Source: Methanobacteriota archaeon (GTDB lineage: Archaea > Thermoplasmatota > Thermoplasmata > Methanomassiliicoccales > Methanomassiliicoccaceae). From it: a stretch of DNA of 34,347 nt. This document shows, one piece after another, positions 1 through 8,740 of this stretch (position 1 is its first letter; each line of letters begins with the position of its first letter). A program made the position numbers and the translations under genes. The notes under the pieces were generated by a model. The model ran no database searches. It saw only the letters and a program-made list of their open reading frames with translations, and was not told where the DNA came from. The DNA lies in contig JAAYQQ010000060.1 in NCBI GenBank assembly GCA_012519255.1, forward strand, positions 1 through 34,347. Direction: 5' to 3'.

Positions 1-1
1 G

Positions 2-748
2 CTGCTAGGCATGCTGGTGATGGCCACCCTGGTCATCCCGGCACCGGCGGCTGCACAAGATGGAACAGATTTCTTGATCGAGATCAGCGGTCCGCAGACA
101 CTGATCACTGAGGAGAAGGCAAAGTATGTTGTGAATGTGGATGGCGGGCCGAGTGGTGACATCAAGTATGAAGTCACTGCCTCCAGCGGGGGCAGTGTCA
201 GTCCCTCAAGCGGCAAAACCAGCGCCAATAACTTTACCGTCACGGTGACCGCACCTGCCGACACGGGGAAGTTCATTGTCACATTCATCATCTCATCAGA
301 AGATGGTCTGGTCAAAAAAACCGCCCAACAGACTATAGAGGTCACCCCTCCAGTAGTGATCTCGGCAGAAGTGTTCAATAGCGGAAACGTCGCCGCCAAA
401 GACGTGCCGGTGGAATTCTATGCTGATGGGAAGCTACTTAACACTACTGCCGTAACCATCCCTGCCAATAGCACTTATACACTCAGGTATAACTGGTCGG
501 TGGAAAACCTATCTCCTGGCAAGCATACCGTGAAGATAGTCATTGACCCCGATGACCAATTCAGCCAGTTCTTACACTTTGCCAACAATACCAAGGAATT
601 CGAGAGCGCCTTCTATGTGGGTGATGGCGGTTGGGGAATTACCAATATTATCTTGGGCGTAGTGGTCGCCCTGCTTGCGATATTGGTGACCTATACATAC
701 GTGAGCAGGGGCAAGAAAAAGAAAAAGAAAAAGCGACCTAAGGCCTGA
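2..748 (+). CDS. Secreted CARDB-like surface protein, probably 5'-truncated
   Basis: The frame stays open to the left edge (LLG precedes the first Met), so the true start with its basic n-region probably lies outside the window. What is visible is the hydrophobic part of a signal peptide ending near APAAAQ, a beta-rich Ig-like segment, and a CARDB-like domain (about residues 115-195 of the 245-aa track ORF) with the typical SGNVAAKDVPVEFYADG strand pattern. A single C-terminal membrane helix (GVVVALLAILVTYTYV) is followed by a lysine-rich cytoplasmic tail (GKKKKKKKRPK). The protein should be anchored in the cytoplasmic membrane and face outward. CARDB domains usually support adhesion or protein contacts; the partner is unknown. 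Translation ends with TGA, and a T-rich stretch (764-790) may end transcription before thioredoxin. The class is solid; the function is not known. Confidence 0.75.
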   Translation: MLGMLVMATLVIPAPAAAQDGTDFLIEISGPQTLITEEKAKYVVNVDGGPSGDIKYEVTASSGGSVSPSSGKTSANNFTVTVTAPADTGKFIVTFIISSEDGLVKKTAQQTIEVTPPVVISAEVFNSGNVAAKDVPVEFYADGKLLNTTAVTIPANSTYTLRYNWSVENLSPGKHTVKIVIDPDDQFSQFLHFANNTKEFESAFYVGDGGWGITNIILGVVVALLAILVTYTYVSRGKKKKKKKRPKA

Positions 749-835
749 AACCTCTTCGACCTTTCATTCTATTATGTTGATTTATTTTTTGCATATCAAC
801 AAATAGGGTGAGTTGAATAACTCGCAACGATAGCC

Positions 836-1159
836 ATGGCGGACAATGTTATCATCATCACTCAGGATGAATTGGACGAGGTAAGGAGCAACAATCCAAA
901 ACTGGTCGTGGATTGCTGGGCAGACTGGTGCGGGCCCTGCCGCCTGCTCACACCGATCCTTGAGAAGTTGGCCCAGGACTATGCCGGTAGGATAACTTTC
1001 GCCAAGATGAACGTTGACGAGAATCAGGAGGCGGCGCAACGTTTCAGGATCATGGCTATCCCTACCATCTTGGTTTTTAAGGATGGCAAGGTGGTAGATC
1101 AGCTGATTGGACTAATGCCTAGAGAGGACATCGAGGAAGTGCTGCGCAAGCACTTCTGA
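836..1159 (+). CDS. trxA: Thioredoxin
   Basis: A 107-aa single-domain thioredoxin, which is normal length. The redox site WCGPC is at residues 31-35 (Cys32 and Cys35), after the beta strand LVVDCWAD. The cis-proline loop appears as MAIPT, followed by ILVFKDGKVV. It is a cytosolic dithiol/disulfide reductant normally kept reduced by thioredoxin reductase; no reductase gene is in the window. It starts at ATG 836, about 90 bp after the CARDB protein, and stands alone on its strand. The next gene converges and its stop lies 1 bp beyond. The overlapping minus-strand ORF 782-1039 is a shadow. The symbol follows the family; archaeal paralogues are named variously. Confidence 0.95.
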   Translation: MADNVIIITQDELDEVRSNNPKLVVDCWADWCGPCRLLTPILEKLAQDYAGRITFAKMNVDENQEAAQRFRIMAIPTILVFKDGKVVDQLIGLMPREDIEEVLRKHF

Positions 1160-1160
1160 A

Positions 1161-1778
1161 CTAGTACCTCTTGGACATCTCCTCTAGTTTGGCCTGCAAT
1201 CGAGCGGAGTTAAGCGCCACTGCAACCTCTCCGCGGGTCTTCTCCAACAGGGAACGAGCCACATCTTGTTTTCTGCGAATGGAAATGATGGCGTCAGGGT
1301 AGTCGAAGCGCATAAGCACCAGAAAGAGTTCTTCCATCAAGTCTAGATATTTACTGGCTTCATGGGGATCCCCCTCTCGAAGACGCTCCAATGCGAAGCG
1401 GCGAAGCTCACCGATAGAGTCTGCCAGGCCCAATAGATAGGCCGTGCTGGTCAGCCCCATCTCATCAGGGTCAGGCAGGTTCTCGCCATATACGAGGGCA
1501 CGTAGTATGGCCGCTTCAGCCAGTTCCTGCAATGCTCCCTCGACCAGCCCGGACTCCCACATCGCTGGATGGTCCTCCAACAAGCTGCGTAGGCGGTGCG
1601 CCTCATCCAACGCCTCGTGCATCGTGGCTTTTACATCCTCTCCCTTGTGAATGGAATGGACGATGCTGCCGGAGAGCCTGTTGATGGCCCTTGCCGACTT
1701 GATAGCGACCTCGCGGACCTGATCCCTCTCATCCAGTCTGGATTCTATGCGATCAGCGATGTCTTGGAGATTGTTCAT
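1161..1778 (-). CDS. Translin-family protein
   Basis: A 205-aa all-helical protein matching the translin/TRAX family. The most diagnostic part is the C-terminal half: YLLGLADSIGELRRFALERL, then YLDLMEELFLVLMRFDYPDA and RRKQDVARSLLEKTRGE. Translins form octameric shells that bind single-stranded DNA or RNA; archaeal members have been linked to RNA binding and, in some cases, ribonuclease activity. The gene starts at ATG 1778, 27 bp after the purD stop and on the same strand, so it is probably the last gene of a hypB-purD-translin transcript. It ends with TAG. Family assignment is confident; the substrate is unknown. Confidence 0.88.
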   Translation of the reverse strand: MNNLQDIADRIESRLDERDQVREVAIKSARAINRLSGSIVHSIHKGEDVKATMHEALDEAHRLRSLLEDHPAMWESGLVEGALQELAEAAILRALVYGENLPDPDEMGLTSTAYLLGLADSIGELRRFALERLREGDPHEASKYLDLMEELFLVLMRFDYPDAIISIRRKQDVARSLLEKTRGEVAVALNSARLQAKLEEMSKRY

Positions 1779-1805
1779 GCTCGAAATGAAGGAAAGGTAG
1801 GTATT

Positions 1806-3131
1806 TCACGCTTTCCTAATACTTGCCATATGCTCGACCCGTCGGCTCACCAAATCCGCCTTGCCGATGTCATGGCGGACGTAGATAGCCTCGCCCCGAA
1901 CATGGCGGAGAGCACGCTCACATGCCTTCTCTGCCGCTTCGATAGTATCATCAATACCCACTATGCCCATTGATCTGGACGTGGTGGTAAGGATTCTACC
2001 ATCCTCTGCGCTGACCATGGCATAGTAAGCTCGCGCTCCCTCCTCGGCGATGGCCATCTCATCAACCTCTATAGGCTTCCCGGCCTGGGGCGCGGTACCA
2101 TAGCCCGTTGGGACGACGTACTTGCATACTGTGGCCTTATTGGCAAAAGATACGTTGGTGGATGACAGGGCGCCATCCACGATGCCTTGACAGATATCTA
2201 GGAATGATGAGCTCAGTATGGAAAGGACATTCATGGCCTCCGGATCGCCGAAACGAGCGTTGAACTCGATCACCTTGGGGCCATCGCGGGTGAGCATGAA
2301 TTGACCATATAGCACGCCTCGGTAAGGGTGCCCTTCCTCGGCCATTGCGGCAACGGTGCGCTGGATGACATCTAGCGCGGCCTGGAAATCCTCTTCCCGC
2401 ACAAAGGGCAGTAGGTGATTCTCCGCCGAATACGACCCCATCCCTCCAGTATTGGGACCAACATCCCCTTCATAGGCGCGCTTGTGGTCCTGCACAAGGG
2501 GCATGGGGACAACGGTGTGCCCGTCACAGAATACCTGCAGCGTGAACTCCTCTCCCACTGCCCGCTCCTCCAGGACGACGCTCCCTCCTCCGATATCTCG
2601 TCTGAAGATCTCCTCTAGATATTCGTAGACGTCCTGGAGATTCTGGAGATGCTCTCCCTGTATCTTGACACCCTTGCCTCCAGTGAGGCCAACCGGTTTG
2701 ATGGCCAGCTCGGTGTCTGATTCCCTTACGTAGCGTTTCGCCTCCTCCAGGTCGTCAAAGGAGGCGAATCGTAGATTTCCAGGAACAGAGTGGCGTTGCA
2801 TGATCTCGCGGGCGAAGCTCTTGGAAGTCTCCAGTCTTGCCGCCGCCTTGGTTGGCCCAACGCAACCGATGCCCTCTTTCTCCAGCGCATCAACCAGGCC
2901 GGCCTCTAGGGGGGCTTCCGGACCCATAACCGCGATCTCCACGGCCTTGGCCCTGGCAAACTCCACCACCTTGTCCACATCGGTTTCCTGAACTAAGCGA
3001 ACTTCTTGAGATAGCCGAGCGATACCGGGGTTGTTGTTCTTCATGGCCGAGAACACTTCAGCACCGCTACGATGCAGCGCGGCGGCAAGGGCATGTTCCC
3101 TTCCGCCACCTCCTACGACGAGCACCTTCAT
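1806..3131 (-). CDS. purD: Phosphoribosylamine-glycine ligase (GAR synthetase)
   Basis: A 441-aa PurD of usual length. It performs the second step of purine synthesis, joining glycine to 5-phosphoribosylamine with ATP to give GAR. The N-terminal dinucleotide-like loop VGGGGREHAL begins at about residue 6. The ATP-grasp region shows IKPVGLTGGKGVKI and the GGMGSYS loop. Metal and ATP ligands appear in IEFNARFGDPEA, a PurD hallmark. The C-terminal domain carries the GIVGIDDTIEAAEKACERAL segment. It starts at ATG 3131, 40 bp after the hypB stop. No other pur genes lie in the window, so it is separated from the rest of the pathway. Confidence 0.97.
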   Translation of the reverse strand: MKVLVVGGGGREHALAAALHRSGAEVFSAMKNNNPGIARLSQEVRLVQETDVDKVVEFARAKAVEIAVMGPEAPLEAGLVDALEKEGIGCVGPTKAAARLETSKSFAREIMQRHSVPGNLRFASFDDLEEAKRYVRESDTELAIKPVGLTGGKGVKIQGEHLQNLQDVYEYLEEIFRRDIGGGSVVLEERAVGEEFTLQVFCDGHTVVPMPLVQDHKRAYEGDVGPNTGGMGSYSAENHLLPFVREEDFQAALDVIQRTVAAMAEEGHPYRGVLYGQFMLTRDGPKVIEFNARFGDPEAMNVLSILSSSFLDICQGIVDGALSSTNVSFANKATVCKYVVPTGYGTAPQAGKPIEVDEMAIAEEGARAYYAMVSAEDGRILTTTSRSMGIVGIDDTIEAAEKACERALRHVRGEAIYVRHDIGKADLVSRRVEHMASIRKA

Positions 3132-3171
3132 CCTAGCACCGTCCTATGGAAATGATAGGTGGTAAAAAAAG

Positions 3172-3828
3172 CTAGGCGTGTATATTGAGTGCTTTTAGCA
3201 GTTCATCGAGTCCCTCTCCAGTCTTGGCGCTGGTGCGGTACAGCTTCGCACCCTTCTTGAACCTGGCATAATCTCGGTCGAGAAGGGAGACATCGCTATC
3301 TACGTAGGGGAGCAGGTCGACCTTATTGAGCACGGCGACATCCGATTCCAGGAATATGAGGGGCTGTTTCCTGATCATGTCATCCCCCTCGGTCACGGAA
3401 ATGACGACCATGCGCTGGTCGGTACCCAGTGGAAAGTCAGCTGGGCATACCAAATTGCCCACATTCTCCACGAATAGGAAGTCCAGGGAGTCTAGGTCTA
3501 ACTGGTCCAGGGCGTGGTCGACGAGGTGGGCGTCAAGATGGCATTCCTTTCCCGTATTAACATTGATAGCCTGGATATCCGCGGCGCGAAAGCGATCAAA
3601 ATCATCCTGCCCGGTGACGTCGCCGACCAGCACCGCCGTCCTGATACCGCGCTTTTGCATTTCCACGGCCATGGTCTGGATCAGGCGAGTCTTTCCCGCG
3701 CCGATGGACCCCATGACGTCCAGCGACCGGATACCGTGGGAACGGAGGCGCTTATGATTGTCCTGGCCTAGCTTGCGATTCTCTGCCAGGATGTCTGCCT
3801 CGATAGTGATATTGGAAACCTTGTGCAC
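3172..3828 (-). CDS. hypB: Hydrogenase nickel-incorporation GTPase HypB
   Basis: A SIMIBI-class GTPase that helps load nickel into the [NiFe]-hydrogenase active site, usually with HypA. Visible motifs are the P-loop GSIGAGKTRL, the metal-site segment GKECHLDAHLVDHAL, the family signature FVENVGNLVCPADFPLG, and the G4 motif NKVD. The track ORF begins at 3936, but its first 36 residues do not look like HypB. The GTG at 3828 (VHKVSNITIEADIL) matches the normal N-terminus and gives 218 aa. It also leaves a 22-bp inverted repeat outside the coding region. No N-terminal His-rich nickel-storage tail is present. hypE lies 29 kb away; hypA, C, D and F are not in the window. The stop is TAG. Confidence 0.93.
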   Translation of the reverse strand: MHKVSNITIEADILAENRKLGQDNHKRLRSHGIRSLDVMGSIGAGKTRLIQTMAVEMQKRGIRTAVLVGDVTGQDDFDRFRAADIQAINVNTGKECHLDAHLVDHALDQLDLDSLDFLFVENVGNLVCPADFPLGTDQRMVVISVTEGDDMIRKQPLIFLESDVAVLNKVDLLPYVDSDVSLLDRDYARFKKGAKLYRTSAKTGEGLDELLKALNIHA

Positions 3829-3861
3829 GCCATGGGCTAGGGCGAGGGGACTAATAATCGT

Positions 3862-3883
3862 TGTTACGAAACATTCCGTAACA
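3862..3883. promoter_or_regulatory. 22-bp inverted repeat upstream of hypB
   Basis: TGTTACG and CGTAACA form perfect 7-bp arms separated by 8 nt. The element lies 34 bp before the proposed hypB GTG start, at operator distance. A homodimeric regulator is plausible; nickel, redox or hydrogen control is only a guess. It falls inside the track's extended ORF, which supports the shorter HypB. Confidence 0.5.
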
Positions 3884-3936
3884 TATGCTAAATGATCCTT
3901 GGGACCCAATGTGCCAGGATGTCTGCCAGCGGGCAC

Positions 3937-4348
3937 ATAATAGTTCGAATAAGTATCAGCGCCTTCGCGTGGATCATTAACGATAACATAATATTCTCCT
4001 ATCGATATTCAATGGATGCTGATGTAAGAGGTATGGAACACATGGTGAACAATGCCTGACCGGAACCACATGCGATTCACCACGCCCAGATCATTTATTC
4101 GTCATTGTGGTTGGGATGTTGTTCACTCTTTCGTCAGCATGCCCTTACTCTATCCAGGGATATGTCGTTCGGCCCAAGGTAGTCCTCTCAAGACATATTG
4201 CATATGCAGGGCGAAGAAACGGTCCTTGAGAAGATCAGTTTATGACCAACACGATCTTGCCGTCTTATCTGCCCATTATCAATCCCTATAAAGCCTGCAC
4301 CGCACACCATTAATTAAGGATAAACCGTATTTCGCGCTCGATCAGTCC
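3937..4348. other. Intergenic region between hypB and gatD
   Basis: This divergent gap of about 520 bp (counting from the hypB GTG) holds no convincing gene. The 79-aa ORF at 4052-4291 has no recognisable domain and no Shine-Dalgarno site. Local symmetries include the palindrome TGCATATGCA (4199-4208), GGTGAA...TTCACC, and TCTCAAG...CTTGAGA. An AT-rich TTAATTAA element lies about 40 bp before gatD and may be its TATA region. A small structured RNA cannot be excluded. Confidence 0.4.
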
Positions 4349-5644
4349 ATGAGCTACTCATCCAATCTCCTTGAGATGTTACAGCGCCTCGGTGCTGCCG
4401 AGGGCGATCATATTGAAGTCAGGAGCGAGGGCCGCGATTACGCTGGCATCCTCATGCCCCACCATCAGTTCAGCCATCCCGATGTTTTGATTATCAAACT
4501 GGATAGTGGTTATAACATCGGCATACGCATGGGTCCGTCCTCCGAGATAACGGCAGTGCAGAAGGCTGATGTCAGGGAAAGAGGCCCACGAGCCTCATCT
4601 GAGAACAAGGGCCTCCCCCTCGTCGCTGTGCTGGGCACCGGCGGTACAATCGCTTCGTACGTAGACTATCGCACTGGGGCGGTACACCCCGCCCTCTACG
4701 CCGATAGCCTGATGGCGGCAGTGCCGGAAATCGCGGACATCTGCGACGTACAGGCAGACGTTCTCTTCTCCAAATTCTCTGAAGACATGACGGTGGAGGA
4801 TTGGCAGAATATAGCCGGCGAGGTCGCCGATCGACTGAACTCTGGCGTGGAGGGGGTCATCGTCCCTCACGGTACTGACACCATGGGGTATACTTCCGCC
4901 GCCATCTCCTTCATGCTCGGCGACATCCCCAGGCCAGTTGTGATCACAGGAGCGCAGCGCTCCTCGGATAGGCCATCCTCCGATGCCTACACCAATCTGA
5001 TCAGCGCCGCCCGTTTTATCGTCAACTCGGATGCAGCCGAGGTGGTTGTGCTAATGCATGACTCCTCTTCCGATACCTCTGCGGCGGTCCACCGCGCCAC
5101 CAAGGTCCGCAAGATGCATGCCTCCCGTCGGGATGCATTCCACAGCATAAACGCCCCTCTGGTGGCCAGGGTGGACTTCGAGGGGGAGATCGAACACCTT
5201 TCCCCATGCCGTAAGCGGTCTGATGTCAAGGTCGTGCCCAGGCTAGAAATGGAGAAGAACGTGTCGCTATTGCAGTACTATCCAGGCATGAGCCATTCCA
5301 TGTTTGAGAAGGTCCTGTCGGAAAACAGGGGCGTAGTGATCGCCGGCACCGGTCTTGGACACACATCTTCCGAGTTGTTCGGCGCGATTAGGCGCGCTGT
5401 AGCATCTGGCACCTTTGTAGTCATGACCTCGCAATGCCTCTATGGAGGGGTCAATCTCAATGTCTATGCCACTGGGAGGGATCTACTCTCCGCTGGCGTG
5501 ATATCGGGCGAGGACATGCTCCCCGAGACTGCCTATGTCAAGCTGATGTGGGTCTTGGGACAGACGGACGATGATGAAGAGGTCCGGAGGCTGATGACAT
5601 CCAATCTCAGGGGCGAGATAACCACCAGGAGGGAGATGCAATGA
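4349..5644 (+). CDS. gatD: Glu-tRNA(Gln) amidotransferase subunit D
   Basis: This is the archaeal asparaginase-like subunit that releases ammonia from an amide donor for the GatDE complex, which converts Glu-tRNA(Gln) into Gln-tRNA(Gln). The 431-aa protein has the N-terminal GatD beta-barrel region (about 1-85, including GDHIEVRSEGRDYAGILMP) and an L-asparaginase domain. The catalytic-threonine signature is LGTGGTIAS, and the second signature is VPHGTDTMGYTSAAI. GHTSSELFGAIRRAV follows in the C-terminal lobe. The start is ATG 4349. The stop overlaps the gatE start in ATGA, indicating translational coupling of the two subunits. Presence of the pair implies Gln-tRNA is made indirectly. Confidence 0.97.
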   Translation: MSYSSNLLEMLQRLGAAEGDHIEVRSEGRDYAGILMPHHQFSHPDVLIIKLDSGYNIGIRMGPSSEITAVQKADVRERGPRASSENKGLPLVAVLGTGGTIASYVDYRTGAVHPALYADSLMAAVPEIADICDVQADVLFSKFSEDMTVEDWQNIAGEVADRLNSGVEGVIVPHGTDTMGYTSAAISFMLGDIPRPVVITGAQRSSDRPSSDAYTNLISAARFIVNSDAAEVVVLMHDSSSDTSAAVHRATKVRKMHASRRDAFHSINAPLVARVDFEGEIEHLSPCRKRSDVKVVPRLEMEKNVSLLQYYPGMSHSMFEKVLSENRGVVIAGTGLGHTSSELFGAIRRAVASGTFVVMTSQCLYGGVNLNVYATGRDLLSAGVISGEDMLPETAYVKLMWVLGQTDDDEEVRRLMTSNLRGEITTRREMQ

Positions 5645-7497
5645 GCCAAGAGGTCAAAGTGGGACTCGAGATACATCAGCAGCTCGACACAAGGAAACTC
5701 TTCTGCGACTGCCCCTCCACCCTGGTGGAGGATGAGGGGGCGACCTTCCTGCGCCGCCTCCGTCCCACCCAGTCAGAGCTGGGAGAGATCGACCGGGCTG
5801 CCCTGGCACAGGCGGAGAGAGGTTTACGCTTCCGGTACCAGTCGCCCGCCTCGGCCAGTTGTTTGGTCGATGCCGATGAGGAGCCCCCTCATCGTGCCAA
5901 CCCTGAAGCTATTGAGGTAATCCTCACCGTGGCCGCGTTGTTGGATGCCAAACCGATAGATGAGGTCCATTTCATGCGTAAGCTGGTTATCGACGGCTCC
6001 AACACTACAGGGTTCCAGCGCACCGCCATGGTCGCGTTGGACGGCTCCCTGGAGGTGAATGGTCGTCGTATATCCATTCCCACTTTCTGTCTAGAGGAGG
6101 ACGCCGCCCGCAAGGTTGAGACAAATGGCTCAGAGATCACATATCGGTTAGATCGACTGGGCATACCTCTCATAGAGATTGCCACTGGTCCAGATATGCG
6201 CAGCCCGGAGGAGGTCAAGGAGGTGGCGCAGCGTCTTGGCTCCATCATGAGGGCCACCCGCAAGGTCAAGCGTGGTATCGGCACCATACGGGAGGATGTT
6301 AACATCTCCATCCCTGGAGGGGCAAGGGTTGAGATCAAGGGGGTGCAGGAGCTGCGTCTTCTTCCCACTTATGTGGAGAAAGAGATGGAGCGTCAGAAAT
6401 CCCTTCTTGCGATCCGAGATATACTCCTGAGCAGGGGCGTCCATCCCGCCGAAGAGAGAATTGAAGACCTCACCGAATTATTCTCGACCTGCCCATCCAA
6501 GATCATGGCCAAGGCGATCAAGAAGGGGGGCCGTGTATTTGGGGTGAGGCTCCCCGGGTTTGCAGGGGTTCTGCGATCGGCCGACGCCAGGCTTCGACTG
6601 GGGGCCGAGATGGCCCAGCGAGCCAGGGCGAGGGGCGTGGCTGGAATATTCCACTCCGACGAACTACCTGCCTATGGTATCGACCAGGAATATGTGGACA
6701 AGGTTCGTGAGTTGTTCGCTCTTGGTATCAATGACGCATTTGTGCTTTGTGCCGACGAGGAAACCATGGCCCGCGCCGGTCTTGCCGCCGCCATTGAACG
6801 GGCCAATGAGGCTCTGAAGGGAGTGCCGGAGGAGACCAGGGATCCCCAGCCCGATGGCTCTTCCACCTACTCACGTCCGCTCCCCGGGGCGGCGAGGATG
6901 TATCCAGAGACGGATGTCCCTCCCATAATGATCTCTCCGGAGTACATGGACACCATATGCTCGAATCTTCCAGAGCTTCCCGAGGTCCGCATCGAGCGCA
7001 TCGCCACTACCTATGGCATCCATGAGCAACAGGCCCGTCAACTGGTAAGGGAGGGCTGGGATGATCTCTTTGAGGAGGTCGCCAATGACAGCGAGCTCGC
7101 CGCATTGGCCGCCAGGACATTGACCTCCACGCTTGCTGAATTGGAGAGAGAGGTGGATCTTTCGACACTTGATGAATCATCTCTGAAGGAAGCATTCGCA
7201 GGCGTCACCGAAGGCACATTCGCCAAGGAGGCAGTCCCTGACATACTTAGAGAGATGGCCAGGGGCAAGGATCTGACCGAGGCCGTCGAGGCGCTAGGGC
7301 TATCGGCGGTAAGCGTGGACGAGGCCCGCGCCATCGTGGCCAAGATAGTCCTCGAACGCGAGACATTCGTTAGGGAAAGGGGACCGGCCGCGGTTGGTCC
7401 TCTCATGGGAGCAGTCATGGCCGAATTGCGCGGCCGCCTTGATGGAAAGGCCGCCAGCGAACTACTCCGCAAGGAGATCCAGAAGCTCCTGTCCTGA
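5641..7497 (+). CDS. gatE: Glu-tRNA(Gln) amidotransferase subunit E
   Basis: This is the tRNA-binding and kinase/transamidase subunit of the archaeal GatDE complex. At 618 aa it is full length. The N-terminus KVGLEIHQQLDTRKLFCDCP is the GatB/GatE signature, and FMRKLVIDGSNTTGFQRT, VEIKGVQELRLL and the central insert (about 270-420) are as expected for GatE. PLPGAARMYPETD is the conserved segment before the tail domain. The helical YqeY-like tail (about 460-618) is rich in Glu and Ala and contacts tRNA. It starts at ATG 5641, which overlaps the gatD stop by 4 nt. Stop TGA. No anomalies seen. Confidence 0.97.
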   Translation: MSQEVKVGLEIHQQLDTRKLFCDCPSTLVEDEGATFLRRLRPTQSELGEIDRAALAQAERGLRFRYQSPASASCLVDADEEPPHRANPEAIEVILTVAALLDAKPIDEVHFMRKLVIDGSNTTGFQRTAMVALDGSLEVNGRRISIPTFCLEEDAARKVETNGSEITYRLDRLGIPLIEIATGPDMRSPEEVKEVAQRLGSIMRATRKVKRGIGTIREDVNISIPGGARVEIKGVQELRLLPTYVEKEMERQKSLLAIRDILLSRGVHPAEERIEDLTELFSTCPSKIMAKAIKKGGRVFGVRLPGFAGVLRSADARLRLGAEMAQRARARGVAGIFHSDELPAYGIDQEYVDKVRELFALGINDAFVLCADEETMARAGLAAAIERANEALKGVPEETRDPQPDGSSTYSRPLPGAARMYPETDVPPIMISPEYMDTICSNLPELPEVRIERIATTYGIHEQQARQLVREGWDDLFEEVANDSELAALAARTLTSTLAELEREVDLSTLDESSLKEAFAGVTEGTFAKEAVPDILREMARGKDLTEAVEALGLSAVSVDEARAIVAKIVLERETFVRERGPAAVGPLMGAVMAELRGRLDGKAASELLRKEIQKLLS

Positions 7498-7638
7498 TAA
7501 GGGGGAGCCACCTCTCCTTTCTTCGGCCGACTGGCTGCCGGTCCGCTCTTACCAGAGGCAATATTATTGAGGGTCCCGCTTCAATTATATTTATGGACTT
7601 CCGCCATCGGCTCGGAGGCCTTCAAGGGAGGTGAAGCA

Positions 7639-8013
7639 ATGACAAGGGACGTGGCGACGCCTACATACGGCATCAGGGCAGTCTATTCGACATGGCCATT
7701 CTGGCTGTCCCTGATCGGAGGGGTTCTGATAATAATCGAGGGAGTGGTCCTCGCCGTTGTTGGGCCAATACTTCTCAGTGGAGCCGCTGACCTGGGAATG
7801 GGCATGTTGGCCTTTGGGATAGTGGTATTCATTTTGGGAGCCATCATTGTCTGGGGAGCGTACAGCCTGCGAACGATTCCCATCCGGCATGTCATCTATG
7901 GCGCCATAATCGTGATAGCATCTATACTGGCTCTGGTGATCGCGGGAGGAGGATTCGTCATCGGCTCCATCTTTGGAATAGTAGGAGGGGCCTGGGCGAT
8001 AATGAAGGGTTGA
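7639..8013 (+). CDS. Small four-helix membrane protein
   Basis: I do not recognise a named family. The track start (7567) is replaced by ATG 7639 because GGGAGGTG sits just before it with good spacing and the extra N-terminal residues look unnatural. The resulting 124-aa protein has a short hydrophilic N-terminus and four hydrophobic segments: WLSLIGGVLIIIEGVVLAVV, GMLAFGIVVFILGAIIVWGA, VIYGAIIVIASILALVIA and FVIGSIFGIVGGAWAIM. Gly-rich helices suggest close packing in the membrane. It stands between gatE and a convergent methyltransferase gene, probably as its own transcription unit. No catalytic motif is visible. Confidence 0.75.
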   Translation: MTRDVATPTYGIRAVYSTWPFWLSLIGGVLIIIEGVVLAVVGPILLSGAADLGMGMLAFGIVVFILGAIIVWGAYSLRTIPIRHVIYGAIIVIASILALVIAGGGFVIGSIFGIVGGAWAIMKG

Positions 8014-8039
8014 CCACAAAGCCATCGGCGATGTATGCA

Positions 8040-8642
8040 CTATTTGGTCTGCTCTGCGCCCTTTTCCTTATATTGGATGGGCGTGAGCTCCTCCACCCAC
8101 AGCTCTTCAAAGAAGAGTCTGCGTCCGCCTAGCCGGGATCGCTGGAATGGGGAGAGAGCGCTCTCCAGTGCAGTCTTCTCCATCTCTGTGGACAGCAGGA
8201 GCACGATCTTGCCCCCGGGGCGCAGATAATGTGGGGCATCCTTTAGGAAAGCAGCGGTGATGGCAACTCCATCCGGGCCGCCTGCCCAGGCGAGACTCAT
8301 GAGATCATCCCTCTTTCCGGGGCAATATGGTGGGTTGAACACTATGGTGTCGAATCTCTCGGTGATCTTCGCAAAGAGATTACTTTCAATGACCTCGCCT
8401 GGAAGGCCGTTGCGCCGGAGGTTGGCCAGGGTGCATTTTACCGCCTTGGGATTTATGTCGGCGGCGGTCACCCTGGCACTGGCGGCGGCAAGATGACAGG
8501 TAATGAGGCCGGTTCCTGGCCCCATCTCCAGAACGCGCGCCCCCCTTCCAACATTCAATAGGTCGAGCAGGAGAAAAGTATCTTCAGAAGGGGGATAGAC
8601 CTCCTCACACTCGATGATATTAATCTCTCTTTGATATTGCAT
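8040..8642 (-). CDS. MTQ2/HEMK2-type protein methyltransferase
   Basis: A 200-aa SAM-dependent class I methyltransferase. The N-terminal YPPSEDTFLLLDLL segment is typical of the archaeal/eukaryal MTQ2 (HEMK2) group. Motif I for SAM binding is VLEMGPGTGLIT, an acidic loop follows (TAADINPKAV), and the catalytic NPPY tetrad occurs in FNPPYCPGKRDD. NPPY enzymes of this type methylate a side-chain amide nitrogen; the usual target is the GGQ glutamine of the class I release factor, so a role in translation termination via aRF1 is the best inference. It lacks the N-terminal helical domain of bacterial PrmC, as expected. The stop is TAG, and it converges with the small membrane protein gene. Confidence 0.88.
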   Translation of the reverse strand: MQYQREINIIECEEVYPPSEDTFLLLDLLNVGRGARVLEMGPGTGLITCHLAAASARVTAADINPKAVKCTLANLRRNGLPGEVIESNLFAKITERFDTIVFNPPYCPGKRDDLMSLAWAGGPDGVAITAAFLKDAPHYLRPGGKIVLLLSTEMEKTALESALSPFQRSRLGGRRLFFEELWVEELTPIQYKEKGAEQTK

Positions 8643-8740
8643 GCATCTATCTCCGATACCCGCAATCGGTATAATGGAAAGGTGCTAGGCGCGCCCCCAA
8701 TCGAAACCGACTTATCCCTTCTATATGATGCGCATCGGTC

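Noticed and set aside
4052-4291. 79-aa plus-strand ORF in the hypB-gatD gap
   Set aside because: No ribosome site, no domain, and the gap has features of a regulatory region.
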